From contig CM019216.1 of assembly GCA_009741485.1 (NCBI GenBank), forward strand, positions 54,602,918 to 54,666,917: a DNA stretch of 64,000 nt, given 5' to 3'. Under the pieces are notes generated by a model. That model did not search any database and was not told where the DNA came from. It worked only from the letters and a program-made list of their open reading frames with translations. Source of the stretch: Malurus cyaneus samueli. Its lineage: Eukaryota; Chordata; Aves; Passeriformes; Maluridae. Each line of letters begins with the position of its first letter. Within the stretch, counting starts at the first letter, position 1. The position numbers and the translations under genes were made by a program. Positions 12,625-27,700 of this stretch are shown in pieces.

Positions 12625-15600
12625 AGTAAACCATGCCTCAATGAAAAGCAGTCTCATTTTTAACAGAAGTCTTAAAGACAGGCAGTACTGACATAAAATC
12701 ATTTAAAGAAAATTATTTAAGGAATATCTTTTAAAAAGTTGGTTATAGATCTAGGTAATCTAGATCAGTACCAGTAGGTCTACAAGTATCTTTATTAGGG
12801 CTTTAAGCAGTCATTCTGCAGTCAAGAGAAGTACTTAAAAAATACTTATATAAAAATGCCTATGAGATCAGATTGAAGGTAGCAGATTTCTGAAACTGAA
12901 GCACAGGCTCTGATTTCATCTTTTACACACTCTGTGGCACTTCCATGAACTCCTACAACAATGGAGAGTCTTGCTTTCCTGAAGCCAACCTTGTCTGGCA
13001 GGCAAATTATTGTAACAGTCATTACTAATTAGCAGGGGATTTGCTAATATGTTTTGACATTAATAGGACTTCTCATAACATTATACACTACAACCTTTGA
13101 GAGAGACTCCATCAAAAATGTCAGAACTGAATTGGAATTTGAATGTTTAATGTTTCTCTGTCATGAGACACAGAAACATAAATGCAGCAAATGCGTTGCT
13201 TGGAGCAAATTTCTACTACTAGTAGTAAAATTATAATTTTTCTATGCCAACAATGACTTCAATAGCCTAAAAACAGTGGAAAAACCCTTGACTTGGATTA
13301 AAAAAAAACCCTCAGAATCTACTGAAATGAATCAAAACTAATGGAGACATACTGGACACATGATGTCCAATGGATGAAATCAGGATATAAGGGTCCTTTA
13401 CTATAGTAATATTTTTAGTATGTTGTTCATGAATTCAGAATATTCATCAGTAATTATATTAAACATTTCTATTTTTTTATAGTAAAAAATGTAGTAATAA
13501 TTCTAATACGAATAAAAGAGACTAGAACAAAACAACAGAACAACTCAAAATCAGTAAAAACATAGACATGGTAGTAAGGGTTAAAGCAATACTAAATTTT
13601 GTGGTACTAAGTAATATATCCTGCTATGCTGTAAGATGAAAAACAGCACACCACATAGAAAGGAAGCAAGCTGGCCAACAAACACCAGGCAGCTCTTTGA
13701 GATGCTAACTATCCAAAAGTGAGGGATTTTCAAGGTAATCAAATTGGGCAATGTCTTGAACAGAAATAGATTTCCCTGCAAATGACAAGTACTTGTGTGA
13801 TCCTCCTTCCTGCAGTCTCTGTGCTGTCTGCGCTACATGATACCGAACATTTTGGAAAAATGCACTATTTTGGCCACCATTTCTGATACAGTCCATTCAT
13901 AACCACTGAATTCTTTTCATGAAAGCTGCATAGGAGCAACCATTTTGAACTTCAACCACTTTTATTCTCAAGTTAAATAACCAAATAGCTCACTGGGAAC
14001 ATCAAATGGCCTAAGTATTCAATGAGCCCCCAAAGGGGGAAGAATCATAGATCTGTCTATGGTGTTCAGTTCAGCCACCAAAGGTAAAAAAGACTGCTCA
14101 AACTTCAAGGCAGACCGGTGAGTGCAATTCTATTAAGATTTGTTTCAGTAAAAACTTCATTCCTACAGACAACTCTATTAGGGTAACTAAGTGCTATCTA
14201 GGTTTGGAAGACTGTGTAATTGCTCAGTCATAGAAAGACAAAAGAAGCTAGTAAAGAAACTACTTTACAGAGTGCTACAGGCAGCAAAGAACTACAAACA
14301 AGCTTACGATTTATGGAAAACAATGCTTTAAAAAGCCAGTGGATTTTTTTTTTCTTTGTCAACCCATCTATAAGCTATTTATGAAGCAAAAAGTCTTAAT
14401 TTTAGATTGGATGCTCCATCACATTTTTCTAAATACATGAATGAATAAGCAGAACCTTCAGAGTTACACATTTGGCAAAAAGCAGAGCTCTGTATAACCC
14501 CAAAAAGTCTATCCTAATTTGTCCAAATTGCAAGCCTTTTCAAATTCTCACAAACACTTGAATTTTAGCACTTAAGGCTCTCCAACAGCCCACCTTCATA
14601 GCCTTGATGAAATACCAAGCAGACTGCACGCAAACTGTTCCTACAAAGAGCAGCTGAACATGCTTCAGCTTGGGGAATTCAGGGGAAAAAAATCAAATGT
14701 ACTGCCCATAACTGCTTCAGCTTCAAATAATCCTATGAAGAAGCTGCATGTTCAACATCTATCCTCACTTTCCCTCTTATCCCCATGATGGTGGTTGGCT
14801 ATAGCTCTCTGTTTCAGGCACAGAAGGGACAAAAGCTGGGATAAAGTGAAGAATCTGAGGAGGAAAGAAGAAAGGTGTGAATTATCTAGACAGCATGTAC
14901 CCAGAAAGTGGGAAAAACCTCTGACTGGCATCTGGAAGAGGGAAAGAAATGGAGAATCTTCCTGTGCTGTCCTGGAGTGCATGACACTTTTGTCATCACC
15001 AAGACATCTTAGAAGATACAGATTCCAATCCTAATCATGTCTGTACAAACTTTATTTTCTCCTCTTCAAGACTTGTGATAAGATCAGTCTTTAACTATAT
15101 AACCACACAGGTTCTAACTACATGCTCCCTGCCATGAAGGGAAAATGTCAATTAATAAATTGTGGGGTTTTATTTTTTATTGTTTGCAATAATGTTGCTC
15201 TTCCTGCAAGACCTCACGATTAAACATATGACTTTTGCACTATTTCTGTTACTATTTCTTCTCTTTGAAATGAAAATACTATGAAAATAGTGGGGGAAGC
15301 ATAATTAAATTCGTTAAACAGAAACCAAAACAAAATCCCTTGAAAAAAAGATCCTTGAAGATCAATGTTTTAAAGATAAAAATGTAAAAAAAAAACCTAG
15401 GCACAATGTGAATGAAAACAATTAAATCACTGAAACAAAGTCTTAGGAATGATGAACTTCATTATACATCAAAATCAGAGTCTTTTTTCTAAACTTCATT
15501 TCGCCCCAAAATCCCAGGATATAAGTGAAGATATAAGTGAGCTATAAATGTTCACTAAAAAGTTTCAGACATTTGTACACTACACCACTTCGCTCAATGG

Positions 15601-18600
15601 AACAGCATTGATGTGAACAGAATAACTCTGGTGAAAAAATGGACATTATTCAAACTGAAGCGTACATGTCTAGGCATTGATTAGTATTTTTAAAGGTGAT
15701 TTGACATTCTTCAATGGAACACCACAGCAAGCAAGCAAGTGCAGAACAAACTAGTATTGTCCTGACTCTGTTTGCCTTCAACAGTCACTTCCACAGCAGC
15801 AAATCAGAGACATCACTATGCAAGTGATGAATTTTTGTAGTGATTATATTACTTAAAAGGATAAAAAGCAAATCTGGGCCATTGTGTTACAAAAATGAAG
15901 ACCCTGAACTTGTTGAGGGGCAGCTAAAGTAAGATTCCATGCTCAGGGAGAGGGAAAGCAGCCCACTCAACAGAAATTGAGCTGAAAAGTTGGGTTGGAA
16001 AGCAGGGAGCTGCCATGAAGGGAAAAGAAGCCGTTTTTTGCAAGCAAATAATTGTTTTCATCCTTGATAGCCAGGGGCTAACTTTAAGCATTATGATACA
16101 TTGTGGCTGCCCTTTAGACAGAAGGAAGATGCTAACTTTTCTTTCAGATAATTAATTTTTAAAAGGTCTTCTAGGCTGCTCTACAGTTATATCTGTTCCT
16201 TTTTCTTTTCTTGGTAGCTATAAATGATTAGCATTTATTTGAACACAACCATGATCTTATTCATCATTCCTGCACTAATACTGCAACAGGCAAACTTAAT
16301 GAGAATTTTGCTCGTGAAAGAAACAAGCATTTGTCACTGAGATTATACTTCAGGCCATCATTTCTCATCTGAAACAGAAAGGTATTTTTTCATTCATTTA
16401 TAGAATATATATTCGTAAGGAGGAAATATTTTCCTCTCACACAGAAAGTTTTCACCTTCCCGGCCCTGCTGAAAAAACTCCTGCACTTACCACCTCCTAG
16501 CAAATATTTTTTTCCAGAATAATATTGCAAGAAGCCTGAAAATCAGTTGATGTATGGGTCCATCAAGTCTAAAACTGATCACAGAAAGAATTTCTTTATG
16601 TTTCCCTGTGGGAACACCATTCTAATGAAACTGACTGATTCTTAATTTCGACAGATGTGTTTTTCTGTATAAAAAAAAAGCAGCAAAAGGTATTTCCTCA
16701 TAGGAAATTTTATATGTACCAGACATCCAAAAATATATTAAAATGGTATGAGAAAGAAAAGATGACAAGCATATTCAGAGCATGTTGTTCAATAAACAAA
16801 ACAGAACAAAACAAAAGAACAATCAAAACAAAAAGAAATATTTGACAAAATGCATAGAGACAGTGATATCTCAGATTTGCCTAGGAACCATATTATGACT
16901 AAACATTGTTCACATTTAATATATTCCTTGTCGAACTCCGTGGTTCTTGTTTATATTTTTAATTTTAAAATCTTCAAGGCTTCATCACAGCTTTTATAGA
17001 AGTGAATGACTGCAGACTGTCTCCAGGGCCATCTGAAACACACAGTGAAGGGAAACCCCACTCCAATGAAGGAAGAGGCTGTCTTGCTAATGATACTCAG
17101 AACTCAGTCTGGAGTTTTTAATTAGAAATTCCCATTACCAAGTCACTGGCTCACAGATACCAATGTGAATGTGAATATCTCACACAGGGAACCTTACACG
17201 AGTGGAATCCTTGTCATGCACCACTTGCCCTGTAAAGAGAAGCTCAGGGATGGGGTCTGGCTCAGTCTGGGGCAGAAATGGCAGAAATGGGGACCTTTCT
17301 GCAGCCCCCTAGCAGCTGTAGGGAGGCCAGTAAGAAGATGGAGCTGGGTTCTTCAGCAGCGTGGTTGAAGCGTGAGACAATGGGCAAACATCAGCAAGAA
17401 ATGTTGTCTCAGGAAATGGAACACCTCCTGCTCAGAGGACTTGTAGGGCAGTGGATCAGGTCACCTGTAATCTCTGTCTGTGGAGATAAAGTCCTGAAAA
17501 CCTGGTCTCAGATGGTTCCAGCTGACCAAGCTGGAAGTGGAAAAACAGACCTCTTTCCAGCATGAATTTTCCTATCAACCTACGGAACATATCCTCCTGA
17601 AGAAGGTATCATGAAAATCACACTTTTTGCAAATAACTAACTAGAGTAAAATCCCTGGGAAGTTCATTCAGTTGATCATACAGATGCACAATAACTGGAA
17701 AAACACATATAGGCACACTGCTTTTTAGGGGATTTATTCATCCCAATCTGGCATAAGCAGATTGCTCCCTCATGCATACTGAAAACAGAGTATCCCAACT
17801 GGACAAATTTAGAAAGTTTCTGTTGAGAGTGGTATTTATTGAATCTCAGAGGTTTGAAGTTTCTCAGGTCCATCTAATTTTCGCAGAGCATGAAGCTCCT
17901 AAATAATACTTCCCAAGAATATCAGTGCTTTGATCTCCAGCCCTTGAACAGATAAACCTGATGCGCACATTCCAAAGCCCAAGATATTTCTCTGCTAATA
18001 ACTTAGGGAGTAATAAGAATGTTGGTCACAGGCAGCACCTGAAAGATACATACATTTTGATTTGCCAGAAATAGTAAGAAAAAATCCCTTGTCTTAATCC
18101 AATTCATACTCAATCAGAAAAATACAATATGAATACATTTTCAAATAGAAAAAAAACCCACATCCTTCAGCTCATTCATACCTTACACCAGAGAGTGTAC
18201 TTCAGGAGAAGCTCTGCAAGCTGAATATGCATTTTATTAAGATTTTGTCTGTAGTTCTTCCAGTTGCCCTGACACAACTCCTCTGCAGAATAGGAAGGCA
18301 TAGAATATATTACACGAAATAGAAAGAAACTCTCTAACACAACTTCTAGACTCTAAGTCTAAATTCTAGAATCTAAATCTAATTATTATTTTAGAACGGT
18401 ATGAAAGCAGGTTCCCTTAAACTAAGGATCTAATCCAAAGATGAAGTCAAATCAATGCTGACATAGACTGTGCTTGTTTGGTTTTTGCTTTTTTTACAAA
18501 CATCTTCCTAATATTCATACTGTGCAAATATATGCTGATTGCTGTCAATGGCAATGATGAGGAAGCTAATGACAAGTGCAGCAGACACCAGCATATTCCA

Positions 18601-19093
18601 ACAGGTGACATGTCCCAATAGGCACAACACCCTGTTTATATCCACAGGCACAGAAACAGTAACATCATGAACCCAAACAACACAATAGGAAGTCTACCTG
18701 CTGTAGGATTTCCATGTATATGTGGGACAAGAAAACAGTGGAGCACATGAATGTTCATTGTGGAGGTAAAATTTTTTCCCTAACTTCCCGTGGGCCTCTT
18801 AAGTGTGAGCTGAATTGCGAACTCAGATCTTTTCACTTTTGTCTAAATTGCTCTCTTTTACAGGGAAAGTAGAGAAACTCATAGTATTTGTTCAATCTAG
18901 TGGCCCTGGCAGTCCTCAAACACAGCAGATAGAAGCAATATCCCAACTCATACGGACATGACAACTCGGCTGCAGTAACTCCTGACTTTTCCAAGTAGGA
19001 TTCATTAGGGAGGGGCAAGGATTAGAGAAGATACAAGATACCACTCAGTTGACTTCTCTTCTTGGTGATCAAGTCCCCAGGAGCCTGGGACAC

Positions 19094-19680
19094 AAATCAC
19101 AGAATCACAGAATCAAAGAATGGCTTTGGTTGGAATGGACCTTAAAGATCATCTTGTTCCATGTGCCCTGGCATGGGCAGGGTCACCTTCCACTAGAGCA
19201 GATTTCTCAGAGCTCCAGTCAACCTGGCTGTGAACATTTCCAGGGATGGAGAACACACAACTTCTCTGGGCAACCTGTTCCAATGCCTCCCCAATTTTAC
19301 GGTAAATAATTTCTTCCTAATATCTAATCTAAATCTACTCTCCTTCATCTTAAAGTCATTCCCATTTGTCCTGTCACTACATGCCCTTGTGAAAAGTCAC
19401 TCTCCAGCTCTCTTGTAACCCCTCCTTATGTACTGAAAGGTGCTGTAAGGTTTCCCTGGAATCCTCTCCTCTCCAAGCTGAATTACCTCCAACTCCTTCA
19501 GCCTGTCTTCACAGCAGAGGCACCCTCTGATCAACTTGGTGGCCTCCTCTGGACACGCTCCAACAGGTCCACATTTTTCCTGTGTCAGGACCCTAGACTT
19601 AGATGCAGCATTCCAAGCAGGGTCTCATAAGGGCAAGTTTCTTTTGATGCAGTCCAGGATACAGCTTCAGGATACATTCA
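19094..19680 (-). mobile_element. CR1 retrotransposon 3' fragment, about 590 bases
   Basis: The plus strand starts AAATCACAGAATCACAGAAT and continues with 'ggttggaatggaccttaaagatcatc', 'catgggcagggtcaccttccactag', 'acttctctgggcaacctgttccaatgcctc' and 'ctggacacgctccaacaggtccac', ending near 'cttttgatgcagtccaggatac'. This is the reverse complement of the CR1 3' region (end of ORF2, 3' UTR and terminal repeat), so the element is on the minus strand and 5'-truncated. The match is closer than for the fragments at 1.8 and 59.2 kb, suggesting a younger insertion. It sits in SYNE1 intron 1 in the same sense as the gene. Confidence 0.93.
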
Positions 19681-22600
19681 ACTTAGTTACAAACATTACT
19701 GCAGACTCACAACCTTCTTTACAAGCTCTTTTTAAAAGCTTTACTTCATTTTCAGTAGAAGCAATAGAAACCATTTATTAGTCTGTAATATCATACTTAA
19801 TTGCCCTCATTCAGCGTGAAAAATATTATTACTGAATCATAAAAAAACAATGTTTTGTGAGAAGCATGTATCTTCTATGAAATAATTATAAATTAATAGA
19901 ATCAAACAAAAGTGAAGATAAAAGCACTTAAATTAACTTTTTAAAAAATGCCATAATTTACTTTTAAATGAAAGGAAAAAATAGTTGCCTACAGTTAGCA
20001 GCATAAAATCTTCCCTAAATTTTATACATATTACAGAAACAGAGGGTAAAAACAACTAAGTAAAACTTTGTTAAAGCAATTATTGAGAAAATATCTTGTA
20101 GGTTCTTTTTCACTGTATCTAGGTATATGTTTATTCCTTTTGTTTTTTTTTTAGGTATCACAGTATGAAAAAGAAAAAAAAACATTGTAAATCTAACCTA
20201 TATATATTGTGCTTGTTTGGTACAACTATTGTTTTATCCGGTACATTTAGCATATATTTCTTCCTTTTCTGTGTCATTGTTTCACAGCATACCTGAAGCC
20301 ATCTTCTAGACAGCTCAAAAGCTCGTGGTTTAATTGTGATTTCACACTGAGTCATTCCACTGACATCATCAGGGTTGCATGAGAATAAATCAGAGCATGA
20401 CGAGAACCACAGTGACATGAGTTTATTGGGGTCTACATTCAGCTGTAAAGTCAGTCTAAGTGAAAGGAAAAATTTATCACAAGATTTAAACCTCACCATT
20501 CTTAATCAGTCTTTTTTATTTGGATCCTCCCTAGGATGCTTCTGTTGTATTCTCAAAACAGAAAAAAAAAAAAATTATCATGAGAACCTACACAGGCATG
20601 AAGTATCTAAATTTCAGAGTCAGTAAATGAAACCCCTGAGGACTCCTAAGAGCATTTGTCAGACACCAAACAGCAAAACATGAGGAATATGCTGTAAATC
20701 AGAATAATACGACAACAATGATGAACCTAGTGAAAGGTTCTAACTGCAGATCATCAAAAATCACCACCCTCATTTACTTGTTATAAGTTTTGAATTCACT
20801 TTTTGAATCATACCAAGATCTGGGGGTTTAGGCAAAGCATCTTAACAGTTAAGGTACATTATAGTAAAGCTGCCTCCTCAACTTGAAGTACAGACCCTGT
20901 ACAAAGGCAGAGCAGCAACTGTGGCTTCTAAAGACTCAGTCCCTTCTGTTCCCACAGCAGTAGCCACTATTCTGACTCCACAGGGGAAGTGGCAGCTCCA
21001 GCCTGGGTTTTCAGGGCTCTGGCACAGGCAAAGGCAGCAGCACAGTGGTGACCTTGTTCCTGTAGAGCAACGTGCTGCTTTTATTTTATGTATGCCAACT
21101 GCACTCCTAATAAATGCCTGACTTTCTCAAGAGGTGTTAAAAATGCTCTGTTTGTATCTGCTGGTGCAGGAGGACGCAATGGAAACAGAAAGGACAGTAC
21201 AAGAGCTGAAATTCATCTCCTGTTAGAAATAGAGCTGCAGGACCATATGCTGTAGCTGAGCAGCCAATGTGGTGTTGGCTCATGAGCACAAGTGACCCTA
21301 ATCACGACACCAACAGGTATTTCCTACCAGGCTGCAGCAACTGATTAAACTCATGCTAAACACAACCTTGCAATACAGAAATGACATTTGCCTCTTACTC
21401 TCCTTATGACAAGAAAGGGAGAAATCACTGATATTTCTCTGTTAACATTTATTTAAACAAATGAAAAAGTAATTTGTCCAGCTCCTCTGCTGGTTGGAGT
21501 AAAAATATGTATCGGCCTATCAATCATCTCTACTGAAGATAAAAAATTGGTTTCTTTCAGGTTAAAAAGCAAAGTCTGTGTGGCCCTACGAGGTCACATG
21601 TCCACTGCTTTGTATATGTCCACTGAAGAAGAAAAGGCCTCAGGCCACTTTAAATATATTTAAATACCTACATCAAGTCAGAAAAATAAAATATTTGTTT
21701 GTTCTAATTCATACTATGCAGTATTATCAGCAGTTCAGCTATTAAGTTTTGCTAATTTCCATATTGTTTTTGCCAAGACAAATAAGAGAAACAATTTTTA
21801 TACCATTTAGATATAACTGACCAGCATGAAACTATATCCCAGGAAAAAATTCCATTAACACAGAAATATATTACCGAGTGAATTTCTACCTCTTCTAAAC
21901 TTTGGTCCTTGCTTTTTATTATTTTTGTGGTTTCTAGCCAGTGAAACAGACCTTTCTCTCCTGAAGAGAAGCCACACAAAGCACACAAGTGAAGAAATTA
22001 TTCTGAGTAACCTCTAGTAAAACCTCCTAGAAGAAACAAATTTCTAGCAGTACCCTGAGCATGGGGTCCATCACAGAGAGAGAAACAAGGTGTGGATGGT
22101 GAGAGTGGCTGGACTTGGCAAGAGTTGGAAAAAGGACCAGGCATTGGGAGAAGGTGGGAGCTGGCCCCAAGAGGGAACAAACACTTCAGTCTCCTCCAGG
22201 AAGGTCTTAACAGCACGGCCTGGATTCCTTCCCACCAGTTCAGTGCTATGTTTCACACCAGTTTGTATGGTTATACAAACTCTTCCTGTATCAGTTTGGA
22301 TACAATTTTCTCATGGTGACAATGTTTGTATTAAAGACTGCACCTCTTAATTTTGAATTATTCCTCTAGTCTGGGAAAGCAGTACTTTGTGTCTGTGACA
22401 GAGTAGAAAAATTAAATGCTGTCTGGTCAACAAACAAGCCCAAACAAGTCTGCCACAGCATACAGAGCTCAAATACTTCACTCAGCTGCTTAATGGGACA
22501 TAACGCTCACAGCATTACAACAAACTGTTTAACGTTTTTCAGCTCACTTTGCTTTTACATCCTTGGCAATGAAGTTTGACTACTGATATTATTTCATCCC

Positions 22601-23789
22601 AGGAAACTAGAAAAACAGTAACGAAAATGATTACGTGCTACAACCTAGTGTCTTGATCTATGCCTCAAAAACCGATAGCAGCATACGGCGGTATTTTCTA
22701 ATTATTTTGCCAAAGGAGTTCTACTTCCTGAAGGACACTTAGGATACAAGCTGTACCCACTGAAGTTTATAAAAGCTTCTTGGACTTTGATCAAGGACTT
22801 CAAATCCTATCTGGAGAGAATAACAGTGAAGTGCAGTGAAAAATTCAGTTTCCCATTGCTATTCTAGAGCAGTCCAAACTTCCTCGTCACCTTTTCACAC
22901 GGAGGAGAAGAGATTCAAAGAGTGATTCTGAAAGCAAGGACCTGTAGATACTCTGAAGACCATTTGTCATTAGGGTTAAGGGAAAGAAGTAGGTGCTTTA
23001 TTCTCAGCAAATGGAGGACAACTTCATCACCTTCACAGGGCAAAATAAAACTATTACACTAGTACTTGTGTAGTCAACTGCTATTGAAGTATGAACATAA
23101 TTAGAATGAAAATAATTAATGTTTTTTTATTCAAGAAGTTTGTCTAAAAGGCTCACCTGAGTGACCCATTTCAGAAAATATATTACCAAATTCCATGGGT
23201 TTTAGATGAGCCCCATCTACTCACTGTGAGGCCAGATGAGTATAACCACAAGCAGCCACAAGCCAAAGGTGCGATGGAACTTCTCTGATAATCAGCTCAA
23301 ATGATAGCTTCTGTAGAAAAGTTCACATTTGAGGCAAAGTGAATGAGAAAGTTTCTTAATTTCTCCCCTGCAGGGTCCACACCAGAACCCATTACATTCT
23401 CACAAATGAGATATTGGGATATGATATAAGCAACAACTCCCCCCAATGGTGATTTTTAATTTTTCTGTAATGAAATTAGCATCTAATTTTTAAGCCTTCC
23501 TCTTCAGCCATAAGGGCCAGAAGGTGATTTAGTGTTTTATTTTAGTATTTTGCTAACAATTGAATCCCAGAAGCATCAAATATTATGAGCCATCAAATAT
23601 ATGGCCATTCTGTAATCAAAGGCTGACAATGGCCTCTTATGTACATGTCGATGGTAGAGATTCTAGACATTAGAGTTCTAAAAAAATATAGCACAAATAT
23701 AAAGACCCTTCGCTGGACACCTTCCAAAGTGCACTAGCTCTTGCCTCAACTGTAATTCCATCTTTCATTATAATTTGTCTTTTAGTGCT

Positions 23790-24740
23790 TTGAAACATCT
23801 TAGCCCTGTTCTCTTCAACATGTTCATAAGTTACTTGGATGTAGGACTCAAAGGAATACGAAGCAAGTTTGCTGCTGATACTAAACCAGGAGGAGCTGTT
23901 GACTACCTTGAAGGCAAAGAAGCCCTTTTGAGAGAACTCAACAGATTAGAGGGCTGGGTAATCACCAACTGTATGAAATTTAACAAGGGAAAGCTCCAGA
24001 TTTTGCATCTGTGATGGGACAATCCTGGATGTACAGACAGACTCAGGAAGGGGAGGCTGGAAATCAGCACCTTGGAAAGGACCTGGGGTTCCTGGTGGAT
24101 GACGAGTTGAACATGAGCCAGCAGTGCCCTGGCAGCCAGGAGGGACAACCCTGTCCTGGGGCATCAGGCACAGCATCGGCAGCCGGGCAAGGGAGGGGAT
24201 TGTCCCGCTCTGCTCTGGGCTGGGGCGGCCTCACCTCGAATGCTGGGGGCAGTTCTGGGTGCCACAATTGTCAGAAAGACATTAAACTGTTAGAGAGTAT
24301 CCAAAGGAGGGCAACAAAGATGATGAAGAAGAAGCCATATCAGGAGTGGCTGAGGTCACTTGGTCTGTTCAGCCTGGAGGAGACTGAGGGGAGACCTCAT
24401 CTCAGTCTACAACTTACTCATGAGGGGAGGAGGAGGGGCAGGCAGTGACTGCTGTCGTGAGCAGTGACAGGACCCAAGGGAATGGCCTGAAGCTATATTG
24501 GAGAGGTTTAGGTTGGATTTTAGAAAAAGGTTCTTCACCCAGAGCATGGCTGGGCATGGAACGAGGCTCCCCAGGGCAGTGGTGACAGCACCAACCTGAC
24601 AGAGTTCAAGAAGCATTTGGACAATGCTCTCAGACACACGGTGTGATTCCTGGGGCTGTCCTGTGCCAGGCCAGAAACTGGACTTCAGTGATCCTCATGG
24701 CTCCCTTCCTATTCAGATAGTCTATGATTCTCTCAGTGAA
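23790..24740 (+). mobile_element. CR1 retrotransposon fragment with decayed end of ORF2
   Basis: The first part translates to the C-terminal half of a CR1 reverse transcriptase: LSPVLFNMFISYLD, then KFAADTKPGGAVDYLEG, LRELNRLEGWVITN and MKFNKGKLQILHL, then a stop at 24013-24015 where CR1 normally reads on. A second frame continues with [15 protein letters not shown] and later LLESIQRRATKM and RSLGLFSLEE, showing frameshifts. The usual FADD catalytic motif reads FAAD. The 3' end is TCTATGATTCTC at about 24721-24732. It is 5'-truncated, inactive and antisense to SYNE1 in intron 1. Confidence 0.95.
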
Positions 24741-27700
24741 AATAAATGTGATATAAGGCCCCCATCCTCAAGCTATTTTGATAAAATTGAACTACCTGGT
24801 AGGTTCTAAAGGCATAAAGTGAATTACTAATGAAAAATCTTTTTCGTACAACTGCTCTCCAGACTTTTTCCATTATCACTGATATAACTCTCCAATAATG
24901 AGCACCAGAGAGCAAGAATAAGAATTCTGCACAGTCTACTGTTCTTCAAAACCTGACTCCTTTTAAGCTGGGTCAAATATTGTTGCATTCCTATTATGTC
25001 CATACACATTCCATTATACATGCCATGAGAAATGTTTGAGGTCTATAATCTGGTTTCATGTCAATCTAATTCTAGATTTTAGACAAGTGATCTCCCTTTG
25101 GTTTAGGAAATGTAAGCAAACAAACGCCAGAGAAACAACCAAATTGCAGACTTTGAACTATATCCATATCTCAGAAAAAGAGGCATCTACCAAAAATATA
25201 TAAAATAGATTTAAGTTTTGTAGACCTAGAGAACTAGGAGTAAACTTAGGTGTGTTTTGAATACGTCACATATTAAAAAGTAAATACATACAGTATTTAT
25301 AAACAGTAATGTCTGTGGATTTACATGCTTGTATGAAATGTACATGCCAATTTTTACTTGAACATGTATAACAAAGATCATGATGAGGCCATGATATTTA
25401 TGCTTCAGGGAATATAAACCTTTCAGAATCATTAAGTTAGGTTTTATATACCAACAGATCTGACTTAATCAGATAACGCCAAACGCCAATATTCTTTCCT
25501 CTCCCCCAGATGCAGCACCATAGAGCGAGGGACATGGACAGGGACAGGGGAAGAATAGGGAGAGGGAGAGCAGTGTGGATAAGGAGATCAGGGAGGAAGT
25601 GTTTCATTCTGTAACTTCCCCTGAGTGCTTTGCCGAGACTTTTCAGAGTGCAGGCCCAGGCAGGCATCGCTACTGACTGATGAAAGCTGCAAGATAATCC
25701 CGTGCGCAAAAGCCCCAGTCATTTCTAGGACACCATCCTACTGTAATATGCTCTTTAGTGGCCTTAATACAGTATGTTTAGCTTAGTGGAGAGCCTAGAG
25801 AAAACCCCCCTTTTCCAATTCATATTTACTATTTTAGGATGCTTGTTGGCATTATGCCCTAGCAACAGAGAAATTTGGTTGGTGCCGTATGGACACAGAC
25901 AAAACCCAGAGTGCCTGCTCAAAGGGTCTGCCTCAATCCCTGAGACAGGAGCTGAAATCATTAACTGCATGTGCACAGTGATGCAGGCCAGCTCCTCAGG
26001 GCTCTGCTCAAGTGAAATGGAGCAATGCCAACTTACCCTGACTGAGGTTATTTCCATCCTTATGTAAGTCCTTGCATTAGAAAAAGCATAATGCAATCAA
26101 ACATTGGAAAAACAGAGAGAAAATGAGGATGGTGGAGAGCAAACACAGAAATGGATTAACACTTGATTATCAGGAATTGCACAATATACAGCCTATTTTT
26201 TTTTCAAATTACACAAAAGCCCAATCAATAAATATGCAACACAGCATTTAAAATAACCACAATGTCTACATCATTCAGCTTTCAAGGTAAATTTTAACAA
26301 GAGGCTTTGTTAATGTTTGAAAACACAGATCTTCCTATATTGAATAGACATGGGCAAGGGAAAAGTTACTATGTTTGGCTTTTTTTTTTTTAAATCTAAT
26401 TCAAAACTTATGGATATCTCTTTTCCCCCTAGGCCAGAAAACAGCAGAGCTTCACAACTTAAAAATGTGTTAAAACATTAATTCTGAACAGATCAACTGA
26501 GTAACATTAGCAACTGAATACGAAAAATCAGCTATCTGGAGCTAAGTCTCAGCCAAATTGGATGATCTCCACGGATTTTGGGTGTGTGCTCTTATAAAAA
26601 CCAGCAAAAGAATAAACAAACAGACAGACTATTGCTGTGGCAATTAAAAGTACTTCAGCTTTCACACAAAAACAGGGAATGCAAAATGATGGGGTTTAGC
26701 ACGGTTTTGAAAGTAAAAGCAAGCAGAGTCCTAATGTGCTGTCACATCCAATAAAGGTCAAAACCAATGTGTCTTCCTGATGAATCAATATAATACTGCA
26801 TGAAGACAATCTGAGAGGCAGAGGATATTAAAAAAAAACTTCGGTATTTTAATGTTAATGTGGAATGTATGAGGGCACGGGGCACATACCTTTATTTTTT
26901 AAATGTTAGAGAAGCAAAAGAATGCCAGTGATCTCAAATAGGGCTGAAGGTGCTCTTAATTTCTGGAAATGAGGCCACTTATATTAAAGTACAGAAAAAT
27001 GGATGTCGCTCAAGGGATCCAAGTTAGAAATGTAGCCTTTAAAAAATAAATATTGAGGCAAATACAAGTCAAAACTATTGCATCTTGGCTAAATAACTTC
27101 GAAGTTATCCTCCATTTAAATATATGATTACCAGAGTTGCACATGTGCCTATAAAATGAGCTGTTTGATTACAGCTCCTCTTCACCCCCAACAGCAAATA
27201 GCATTTTAGAGAAGAATAATAAAATGTGACAGTGTCCCTGTCACTGCTTCTGGGTAATACCCTTCAGCTCACACGCACATGCTCATGCATGTATAGATGA
27301 ATGCACAGTCCATGGAAGTGTGCACATGCACACATTAATTTGTGAAACATATAACTATTTAAGTGACCATTTCAATACTAACAATACTTAATAGTCAAAA
27401 TTTCAGTACTAGGGAAAAAAAAAATTTAAAAAGAGCACCCTAAATCTCCATTTTAAAACGTAGTTTCCTGCAGAAAGAACAAAACCGGAACAGATAAATG
27501 TGTGTCAGCCTCTGTCAGCCTCTACCTCAGCAGACAGATTCTATCACCAAATGAGAAGTGAGAGCCAGGATAAGCCTTGTAAGTCAATGCCTGGCTGTGA
27601 GCCTGAGTAGAGGGTTTCCCCAAACGCCATCTGAGTCATCCCACCAGCTGTTCCTAGATGTTCAATTTGCCACTTGGCTGAAATGATACTCCTTTTCCTC

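Noticed and set aside
17165..17565. Overlapping plus-strand frames of 67 and 95 codons in a GC-richer pocket
   Set aside because: No domain, no splice context and no repeat family recognised; treated as chance.
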